Positions 51,381 to 58,077 of a stretch of DNA of 64,000 bases are shown one piece after another (the stretch's first letter is position 1; each line of letters opens with the position of its first letter). The notes beneath the pieces are model-generated. The model had not been told where the DNA came from. It did not search any database and worked only from the letters and a program-made list of their open reading frames with translations. Source of the stretch: an uncultured Prevotella sp. (GTDB lineage Bacteria; Bacteroidota; Bacteroidia; Bacteroidales; Bacteroidaceae); assembly GCA_958369755.1 (NCBI GenBank), contig CATXJC010000001.1, forward strand, positions 1-64,000. The letters run 5' to 3'. The position numbers and the translations under genes were made by a program.

Positions 51381-52708
51381 ATCCCTTTCCCTTTCTTTTT
51401 CTTGGCCGGTATACCCGTCAGATATTCTGCAGTCTTGGTATAGAGTTTCGTCTGGCTGTTATAAGTAATAAACTGGCGGTTCTTCCATACGTTGAGCTGA
51501 TGCTTGGTACCTTCCTGATTCTTGCCCAGACTCAGGCGCAGGGTTTCCAACTGCAGCTCGTTGAAGGAATTCTCCAGCTGGTCGAGCATGTTTTTCGGTC
51601 CGCTTCTCTGAGCCTCTTCCTGCCCATCTCCCGTTTTAAACATGTCGCCGAATACCTTTACCTTCGACCACAAATCGTAGTAGCAGAACCATTCAACGAA
51701 GTCGCCGATGGATTTCGACCAGCTCTGGTCGTTCAGAATCCACAGCACGGCTCCCTTCTTCCATGCCGAGAAGATGCTGCGGTGGGAGAGTTCCCAGAGC
51801 GTATCATCATCAGCAAGGTCGGCAAGGCGTGCCATTTCCTCTGCCAGCTTGTCGGCTATCTTGTTGAGCGGCTTCACCACAAAACTGCCCTTGCAGTTGT
51901 CCAGCCTCAGCAGGTAGCCATCGAGCTTTTCGAGGAAATCTTTGTTGTACGTTCCCTGTCGCGGAATCTTTCCGCTTCGCTCACCACGGGCTTTGTAGGC
52001 GAAAGGTATGCGCCCGAAGAAGCCATTGGTCAGGTCTTTCTTGTAGAAGAGTCGGGCCGCCTCGGGAGTAGAGGTAAAGGTGAGGTTCACACGGAGCAGA
52101 GGGTTACCCGTTACGCCATCAGCCGTGGCGCGCAAGGCTCCAGCCCTCTGACAGTCGAAGATATTTCTTACCATCTGGCTCACCTGCTTATGCCCACCAC
52201 ACATTCTGTCGGCCATCTCCACCTCAGGCAGATTGATGTACTGGGTTCTTCCGCCCAGCTGTTCGCAAGCCATAGCGTTCTGGATGAAGGCAGGATTGGT
52301 GACATCAGAAGGTGGAAACCAGAAACTCACGTCCGGGCGCTCCGGTTTTTCCTTGTTGGCGCCCTTGGTTTTCATCTGTCGCTGCCAGTCAACCAGTTTC
52401 TTGAACTCAGTCTCATCATGCTTTCTGAAAGGTCTCATGATGGCCTCTACAAGATGCCCCAACTGTGCCTTTCCGATACCCGACGGACCAATCAGATGAC
52501 CCATTTGCCCGCACATTTCGTAATATTTGTTGTCGGAATACATGAATCTTACGTCTGTGAGATGAGCTGCTAATGCCGGAATTGCCATCGGAATGAGCAC
52601 TTCCTGCATGTCTTTTGATGCCTGAGAGATGGCAAATTTTACAAATTCAGTACCCTTGCTGGGTTTTGGCATCGCCGGAGCGATGTTGCTAAAAATATTA
52701 TAATCCAT
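51377..52708 (-). CDS. DUF3987 family ATPase/helicase-like protein
   Basis: 443 residues. A Walker A-like GPSGIGKAQ lies near residue 75, followed by a Walker B-like region; the C-terminal 'LGKNQEGTKHQLNVWKNRQF' is typical of this branch. It is a second, clearly diverged DUF3987 protein (the other is at 5167). It overlaps the CHC2/Toprim gene by 4 bp. A long inverted repeat (52757-52917) lies just upstream. Mobile-element replication is the usual inference; here no integrase or relaxase is present, so the cluster may be domesticated. Confidence 0.82.
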   Translation of the reverse strand: MDYNIFSNIAPAMPKPSKGTEFVKFAISQASKDMQEVLIPMAIPALAAHLTDVRFMYSDNKYYEMCGQMGHLIGPSGIGKAQLGHLVEAIMRPFRKHDETEFKKLVDWQRQMKTKGANKEKPERPDVSFWFPPSDVTNPAFIQNAMACEQLGGRTQYINLPEVEMADRMCGGHKQVSQMVRNIFDCQRAGALRATADGVTGNPLLRVNLTFTSTPEAARLFYKKDLTNGFFGRIPFAYKARGERSGKIPRQGTYNKDFLEKLDGYLLRLDNCKGSFVVKPLNKIADKLAEEMARLADLADDDTLWELSHRSIFSAWKKGAVLWILNDQSWSKSIGDFVEWFCYYDLWSKVKVFGDMFKTGDGQEEAQRSGPKNMLDQLENSFNELQLETLRLSLGKNQEGTKHQLNVWKNRQFITYNSQTKLYTKTAEYLTGIPAKKKKGKGI

Positions 52709-52756
52709 TGCTTTTTAGAGAGTTAAATCAAATTTCATGTTCATTTTTTCTTGCTT

Positions 52757-52917
52757 GCAGTCTCAGTCTCAGAGTCTCAGTTGTTTTTTTTATGGTCTCG
52801 CTTCCTATATATATTATATATAACTAATTAATAATCAATAAGTTATAAAGGCTTAAGAAGCGGGTTTGAAGTTGGATTGTGACATTTATCCTAACTGAGA
52901 CTGAGATTTGAGACTGC
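52757..52917. repeat. Inverted CTCAG-rich repeat upstream of DUF3987
   Basis: The arms at 52757-52783 (GCAGTCTCAGTCTCAGAGTC and on) and 52891-52917 are imperfect reverse complements built from iterated TCTCAG units. The AT-rich loop contains tatatatattatatata. It fills most of the 292-bp gap between the genes at 52708 and 53001. Confidence 0.55.
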
Positions 52918-53000
52918 TTTGAAGAGGAAATGAGGGTAGGGATAATCCTGTTACCAGCCTCCCCGAAGTCCCCATTTCCTCTAGAAAGCCTCAACTCCGT

Positions 53001-53396
53001 TTATCTGTCATCACTCTTGCCGCTAATGATGCGCAGCTCGTTGGCGGCACCCAGGCAGAAGTCCTGGAAGGTGAAGCGCTCTGAGAACTGCGGGCGGTTG
53101 AAGGTAGGGTAGAGCGTACCGTCTTTCTTCCGGTTCACGTTGATGTACTTTCCTTCATACACGTGCGGATTTCTCTGCACCACCTTCTCCTTCTTCTTCT
53201 CGGAGTCGTTCTGCACGAATGTGAAGTGGTCTTCTCCGTCGTGCGTGATGGCTCCGTCCAGATACTCGCCAATGCCCAGGCGTCCAGGCTTGCGGGTTAT
53301 CAACTTGAGGTCGATGCCCAACTCTGTGTTTGGGTAGAATCCCTTTTCTGCCTTACTTGAACTTTCATTCATATTGCCATTTAATACTATATTCAT
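53001..53396 (-). CDS. Conserved hypothetical protein of the DUF3987 cluster
   Basis: About 131 residues from ATG 53396 (MNIVLNGNMNESSSKAEKGF). The frame stays open upstream to a TTG at 53498, so an N-terminal extension of up to 34 residues is possible; the promoter at 53540-53573 would allow either. The protein has the segments GFYPNTELGIDLKLITRKPG and 'FNRPQFSERFTFQDFCLGAA' but no family I can name. It is first in the minus-strand cluster, under a promoter preceded by six GGAAT repeats. Function unknown. Confidence 0.55.
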   Translation of the reverse strand: MNIVLNGNMNESSSKAEKGFYPNTELGIDLKLITRKPGRLGIGEYLDGAITHDGEDHFTFVQNDSEKKKEKVVQRNPHVYEGKYINVNRKKDGTLYPTFNRPQFSERFTFQDFCLGAANELRIISGKSDDR

Positions 53397-53539
53397 TTTT
53401 ACTTGAGTATTAAATAAGCCTCTCTGGTACGATGACGTTCGAAGAGGTTTCCCTGCCATCTTTTCTAGTACCATCATTCCCCATTTTGTGATTTGCAACT
53501 CGCCTGATGGGTAGTCATCTTGTTATCAGATGCCGGGTG

Positions 53540-53573
53540 CAAAGATAAGGCGAAAAATCCGTGCGAGTGCAAA
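53540..53573 (-). promoter_or_regulatory. Promoter of the DUF3987 cluster
   Basis: Minus strand: -33 TTTG (53570-53573) and -7 TATCTTTG (53540-53547), gap 22 bp, slightly longer than usual. Confidence 0.6.
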
Positions 53574-53607
53574 AATAATCGGTTTAAATCCTTGAAATCC
53601 ATGGTAT

Positions 53608-53670
53608 TAGGAATCAGTAGGAATCATTAGGAATCAATCGGAATAAAATCAAGGAATCAATCGGAATGCA
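53608..53670. repeat. Six GGAAT iterons, 10-bp period
   Basis: GGAAT starts at 53610, 53620, 53630 and 53640, then after a 3-bp shift at 53653 and 53663. Units read TAGGAATCAG, TAGGAATCAT, TAGGAATCAA, TCGGAATAAA, and later AGGAATCAA, TCGGAATGCA. They lie about 75-135 bp upstream of the promoter start for the cluster, outside any gene. Confidence 0.7.
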
Positions 53671-53673
53671 AAA

Positions 53674-53725
53674 AACACAAAAAGCGGCAACCACCATCCT
53701 TTTGTCGGATAATCGTTGCCGCTTT
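53674..53725 (-). terminator. Terminator of the HIRAN gene
   Basis: AAAGCGGCAAC (53681-53691) pairs with GTTGCCGCTTT (53715-53725). On the minus strand the hairpin runs into TTTTTGTGTTTTTTG. Confidence 0.85.
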
Positions 53726-53766
53726 CAATAGCGTATTTTTTGTTTTCAGAAAACAACAGATGATAG

Positions 53767-55236
53767 TTATTCCGTTGTCATAGCTTTAAATATATCCTCT
53801 CCGATATTTCTATCTGTTTCCTTCCATTGTAAATGTTTTGGTGGGAGCGGTGGTACTGTCTTGCCTTTTTGTTTGCCTCCGTGCAATTTTCTGTTCATTC
53901 CATCAGCCATATTTTTTATGGCTTTTTCATCACTATACTTAAGCACTCCAATTCCAATCAGAGCACGGATAAAATCTATACATTTCACTCCAGGGCGGAT
54001 AGCTTTTACTTCCATGCCAATAGCCATCAGCATGGCTACCTGTACATTGGTTGTCAAGTCAATCACATAAGCTGCTTTTTCAATTTGATTTCTGGAAATC
54101 TTTACAACTTTATTTGGCAAAGTAAAAGTAGGTTTCATTACTTTATTGATGGCATCTCTACAGTCATCTGGGATGCATACTTCATCAGGAACTGCATTTT
54201 GCTGTTTTGTATAGGATTCCAGATTCTTTATCAACTCGTTTTGATAGAGTTGCTCTTTGAGTCTTAAAACCACAAGTTCGGTACCCATGATATCATACAT
54301 TTCTCTTCTTGAAAGGTGCAGATAACGCATTTGAGGTACGATATCTTTCTTTTTCAAGTTGTGGGAATGAAAAATTCCTCTTGGTACTTTGTCTAGCCAA
54401 GCTGTAAGCCTGTTGATTTCAGATTCTATTACTTCCGTTTTAGCCAGCCCCAATGGAACTTTTAAATAGTTGTCGTCGTATCTTTTAAAAAATCCATCCT
54501 TTTCATTGGAGAAAAACTTTTTCATTCTAACCAGATGTGTCTCGTAAATCTTGTTTCTATCCTCTTCTCTATGTATATTTGCCACAAGATTCTGGATTTT
54601 ATGGCAGAGATTTTCTAATTTCTTTTTAGTTGAACTTGATATTGCTGAGTGATTATTTGTGAAATCTTTCAACTTATTGAGAATTCGACTTGTATTTTTG
54701 CAATCAACATCGCAAAGTGTTAGGGGAATTTGGGCGCAGTAGTGCTCACTTAGCTTAATGAGTTCTTCTGCATCCTCATCCTTGAAATCTCTTGGTAGCA
54801 GTAAACTTGTTACTAACTCAATCTTATTTTCTTCCTCCATGAATGGCATAGAAATATCAAATGGGGATGGATCAATTTTTCTTTTGTATGGTTCGGGGGG
54901 CAACAGGCATTCCTTTGGAATGTCAACATCTGCTGTTAAAGTGATGTAGCCAACCTTGCCAATAACCTTGGCCTTTACTATTGTTGTAGAAGACTGCTCT
55001 TGGGGAAATACACGTTGTATTTCTTTGGTGTAATTTTCTGATATATAGCCAATCTTATTGTAGTTCTGATAGTACACGGCAATAGCGTTTGAACTATAAA
55101 CGTTGTCAGGTTCTCTTTTCAAGTAGACCATTGATGGAATAGGCAGTTGTGCTACAAATTTTTGGGCATTTTGGGTCTTCTCCTCGAAATTCTTTCCAGG
55201 CATTTGGTATCTGATTGCAGTAATCTCGAAATTCAT
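53767..55236 (-). CDS. HIRAN-domain protein, unknown function
   Basis: 489 residues. A HIRAN-like domain lies at about 35-110 (REPDNVYSSNAIAVYYQ, 'NKIGYISENYTKEIQRVF'); HIRAN domains bind DNA ends or ssDNA and are found in repair and defence proteins. The middle (200-320) is charged and helical. The C-terminal 100 residues include 'KVVKISRNQIEKAAYVIDL' and 'GVKCIDFIRALIGIGVLKYS'. No nuclease motif is obvious. The gene is divergent from the type III restriction system, which makes it a candidate partner. It has its own promoter and terminator. Confidence 0.65.
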   Translation of the reverse strand: MNFEITAIRYQMPGKNFEEKTQNAQKFVAQLPIPSMVYLKREPDNVYSSNAIAVYYQNYNKIGYISENYTKEIQRVFPQEQSSTTIVKAKVIGKVGYITLTADVDIPKECLLPPEPYKRKIDPSPFDISMPFMEEENKIELVTSLLLPRDFKDEDAEELIKLSEHYCAQIPLTLCDVDCKNTSRILNKLKDFTNNHSAISSSTKKKLENLCHKIQNLVANIHREEDRNKIYETHLVRMKKFFSNEKDGFFKRYDDNYLKVPLGLAKTEVIESEINRLTAWLDKVPRGIFHSHNLKKKDIVPQMRYLHLSRREMYDIMGTELVVLRLKEQLYQNELIKNLESYTKQQNAVPDEVCIPDDCRDAINKVMKPTFTLPNKVVKISRNQIEKAAYVIDLTTNVQVAMLMAIGMEVKAIRPGVKCIDFIRALIGIGVLKYSDEKAIKNMADGMNRKLHGGKQKGKTVPPLPPKHLQWKETDRNIGEDIFKAMTTE

Positions 55237-55466
55237 TTTTATCTATATTATTAAGTTTTCTATATTATGTTTTAATATTCTCCATACAACTCGGTCTAAT
55301 CCTCCTTATCCAGATAAAAAACTTCCAAGGAGAGGCAAATCCACTATTGGCTTCTCATCTTGTCATCATTAGTAGTAAGGAACTTAGCGTTTGCCTTTCC
55401 CTGATGCTGAAGAAATTTTTGTACTTGAAATACTTGATTCATAGCTGTTCTTTTTTTATTCTGATG

Positions 55467-55528
55467 CAAATTTACGATAAAAAAACAGAAACGCAAAGCA
55501 AAATCTCGCGTTTCGTGATAAATTCACG
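55467..55528 (-). promoter_or_regulatory. HIRAN gene promoter with CGTGA-N5-TCACG palindrome
   Basis: Minus strand: -7 TAAATTTG (55467-55474), -33 TTTG (55494-55497), 19-bp gap; leader about 220 nt. Just upstream, CGTGATAAATTCACG (55514-55528) is an inverted repeat with the same half-site (CGTGA/TCACG) as the operator at 7893-7914. Confidence 0.55.
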
Positions 55529-55673
55529 TAATTTAATATTAAAAGCTGTGTTTTTCGTTATTTTTCCTGCTTTAAAAAGCCAATTCTATGGTAAAATTAA
55601 ATTTATGTATAGCTAAAGAGCTTCTTTTAATCTTGCTTATCTGCAATAAAAATGAAAATAAATCCCATTTCTT

Positions 55674-55704
55674 TTTGTTTTTTGCCAGTTTCTTCGTACC
55701 TTTG
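55674..55704 (+). promoter_or_regulatory. Promoter of the structured RNA and mod-res operon
   Basis: -33 TTTG (55674-55677), -7 TACCTTTG (55697-55704), 19-bp gap. Transcription should begin near 55711, about 340 nt upstream of the mod start codon. Confidence 0.7.
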
Positions 55705-55769
55705 CAGATGGATTCGGCAGGAGCCGCTTCCAGACATTTTAGTAAAAACAAAGCATTGACTATTATTGT

Positions 55770-55964
55770 GGTCTTCCAGAAAAAGCCTAGGAAACTTTCT
55801 TTCTGAATATACGACCGCACCAATAATGGTTGGCTTCATCTGTGGTAAGCATAGGTGAGCCTCTCGTCAAATATGTAGAGTCAATGTTCATGCCCGATAT
55901 AGGGTGTGAGCATTCTTATATTTGACGGTGGTTCAGACATTTCCTAGGCTTGCCACGGAAGACC
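55770..55964 (+). ncRNA. Candidate structured RNA (leader of the type III R-M operon)
   Basis: Five nested helices: P1 GGTCTTCC/GGAAGACC (55770-55777/55957-55964); P2 GCCTAGGAAA/TTTCCTAGGC (55785-55794/55940-55949); P2b TCTGAA/TTCAGA (55802-55807/55932-55937); P4 CGTCAAATAT/ATATTTGACG (55865-55874/55918-55927); P5 AATGTTCATGCCC/GGGTGTGAGCATT (55883-55895/55902-55914) with three G-U pairs. About 57 nt of the 5' side between P2b and P4 holds a small CCAAT/GTTGG hairpin. G-U pairs favour RNA over a mere DNA repeat, though a MITE-like element is an alternative. No known class fits by eye. Confidence 0.5.
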
Positions 55965-56049
55965 TTAAGAATCGTTCACACCCTTCTTTTGTGTCTCTTT
56001 GCGTGTAGCCTGATGATAGTTGGATGCAGCTATTAATAACTATCAGAAT

Positions 56050-58071
56050 ATGGCAGACAATATTGATGAACTACATCGAAAAATAAAAGATTTGGAGGGT
56101 GAAGTGGCTTATCTTAATGCTCAGTTGAAGCAAGATAACCTTTTTGGACTTCATTGGATAGATGTGCCTGAAGCTTTTGAAGCTGGGGGAGAAAATGCTA
56201 TTCCGATTCTTGAGGAAGTACCAGATCTTTCCATCACGACAGATGATGGAAAACCTACTCATATACTCATAGAAGGTGATAATTATCATGCTCTTACTTG
56301 CCTTAATTATACGCATCAAGGTAAGGTAGATGTAATTTATATTGATCCTCCTTATAATACGGGTAGTGATGGGTTTACGTATAAAGATAAGAGATTCCTA
56401 GATAAATATCCTGATGGTACCCAGTTGCCAAAGAATCATCCGTTACGTCATAGTTCTTGGTTGTCGTTTATGGATAAACGAATGAAACTCGCATCTTCTT
56501 TGTTGAAAGAAGATGGAGTTATCTATATCAGCATTAATGAAGAAGAATATGCAAATTTAAAGTTGCTGTGTGATAGTGTTTTTGGTTATTCTAATTATAT
56601 TACCACTATCACAATAAAAGTGCGTCATGAGAATAGAATTCTCAAGGGTGATAAACCTATGCACGAAACGACAGAATTGCTTTTGATGTATAGGAAGTCA
56701 GACAAGTTTAACATCAGTAAACGTATAGTTGATAATTCTGATCCTAAAGATTATATTTATGAAATTGAGGAGTTGATAGATAATCCGGAAATAATTATGA
56801 TGGGAGGTAAGAAAGTAAAAGTCTTTCATCCTGGAGAATATCGGATTGTAGAATATGAACCAAGTTTTGAACATCTTAAGAAAATAAATATTCGTGGTTC
56901 TATAAAGACGGGTAATAGTTCCGGAAGATTTCACATGAGCTACCTCGAAGAAAGAAATAATGATTTTGGGGTAATTTATAAGGTCCCTAATATGGGGGAT
57001 GATGGCAGGGATGGTAGATATTTCCTCTCTAGAAGCGATAGTTCTCACGCAAACGGATTTTACTTCCAGGGAGCACCTTTACAGAGAAATGACACAAAAG
57101 AAATTCCATATCCTAATTTCTTGGATTTTGAACAAGAGTTCAATCTGGTCGGAACAGAAGGTGGCGTTCCTTTTGATGGCGGAAAGAAGCCGATTGCATT
57201 TATACAGTATTTGTTGAAAATAGCTAAAGGTAATAATAAGAATCTTGTTGTTCTAGATTTTTTTGCCGGTAGTGGGTCTACAGGTCATGCTTTTTTGGAT
57301 GGAGGCTATACAGGTCAGGTAATCTTAGTTCAAGCGCCAGAAAAGACTTATGAAATCAAAAAAGGCAAGAAATTAGCCAAGAACAATTGTAAGGGCGTTT
57401 TTAATGCTGGATTCGAAACTATTACACAGATAACAAGAAAACGTATCGAAAATGCTATTGGCGGATATGTGACTGACAAAAAGATTTCGAAAGTATTATT
57501 TGAGGAAGAGCTGACTCCTACATCATTAAAGAAAGTTCCTGATTATCTTGCAAGGATAGACGAAATAAAGCAGGAGAATGAAAAGTTGTATCATTCGTTT
57601 GATGTGCATGTTAAAGATGGGGTGCTTGTGCTGCAAGGAGAGATTTCGAAAAAGAAAACTTGTCCACCTCTCGGCAATTCTCTCAAGTACTATCGCACTT
57701 CTTTCGTAGGAACAAGTACGGCTAATCAGGCTACAGACCATGACAAGACAATCCTTGCCCAAAAGGCTGGATGCCTGCTGGCCTTGGCTGAGAATACGCT
57801 TTACGAAATGAAGAAAACTGATAGCTATCAGATATTCAAGGACAAAAATCATGAGGTATGGACGGCAATCTATTTCAAAGAAGATTATCGCCCGAAATAT
57901 TTCAACGAATTTGTTCATGAAGTAGAGCAGCTTCAGGGCGTGAAGAATGTATATATTTTCAGTTGGGGCGACGTCGGTTCTTTCGATTCCTATTTCGAAT
58001 ATCTTTCTGGGATAAATCTGAAGAGCATTCCTCAGCCTATCCTCGATATTTACAAATCTTTAAATGCTTAA
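56050..58071 (+). CDS. mod: Type III restriction-modification methyltransferase (Mod)
   Basis: 673 residues from ATG 56050 (MADNIDELHRKIKDLEGEV). A TTG 30 bp earlier is in frame but less likely. It is a beta-class amino-methyltransferase: motif IV DPPYNTGS at residues 99-106 comes first and motif I DFFAGSGSTG at 403 later, with the target-recognition part between. It methylates adenine (or N4-cytosine) in an unknown site and also guides the Res subunit. The C-terminal quarter has 'VPDYLARIDEIKQENEKLYH' and a charged tail. The res gene starts 6 bp downstream. Recognition sequence unknown. Confidence 0.92.
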   Translation: MADNIDELHRKIKDLEGEVAYLNAQLKQDNLFGLHWIDVPEAFEAGGENAIPILEEVPDLSITTDDGKPTHILIEGDNYHALTCLNYTHQGKVDVIYIDPPYNTGSDGFTYKDKRFLDKYPDGTQLPKNHPLRHSSWLSFMDKRMKLASSLLKEDGVIYISINEEEYANLKLLCDSVFGYSNYITTITIKVRHENRILKGDKPMHETTELLLMYRKSDKFNISKRIVDNSDPKDYIYEIEELIDNPEIIMMGGKKVKVFHPGEYRIVEYEPSFEHLKKINIRGSIKTGNSSGRFHMSYLEERNNDFGVIYKVPNMGDDGRDGRYFLSRSDSSHANGFYFQGAPLQRNDTKEIPYPNFLDFEQEFNLVGTEGGVPFDGGKKPIAFIQYLLKIAKGNNKNLVVLDFFAGSGSTGHAFLDGGYTGQVILVQAPEKTYEIKKGKKLAKNNCKGVFNAGFETITQITRKRIENAIGGYVTDKKISKVLFEEELTPTSLKKVPDYLARIDEIKQENEKLYHSFDVHVKDGVLVLQGEISKKKTCPPLGNSLKYYRTSFVGTSTANQATDHDKTILAQKAGCLLALAENTLYEMKKTDSYQIFKDKNHEVWTAIYFKEDYRPKYFNEFVHEVEQLQGVKNVYIFSWGDVGSFDSYFEYLSGINLKSIPQPILDIYKSLNA

Positions 58072-58077
58072 GAAAGT

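Noticed and set aside
53608..53670. GGAAT array as a CRISPR array
   Set aside because: The period is 10 bp, with no spacers and no cas genes.
55572..55839. Three short overlapping frames (60-83 codons) near the structured RNA
   Set aside because: They cross the promoter and the 5' half of the RNA on both strands, lack start contexts and resemble no family.
55770..55964. Structured RNA as retron ncRNA, tmRNA, RNase P RNA or 6S RNA
   Set aside because: No reverse transcriptase nearby; none of the conserved tmRNA or RNase P sequences; the one-sided 57-nt bubble does not fit 6S RNA well. 6S cannot be excluded fully without a covariance search.
56020..56049. TTG start ten codons upstream for mod
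   Set aside because: ATG 56050 fits Mod proteins and the extra residues have no support.
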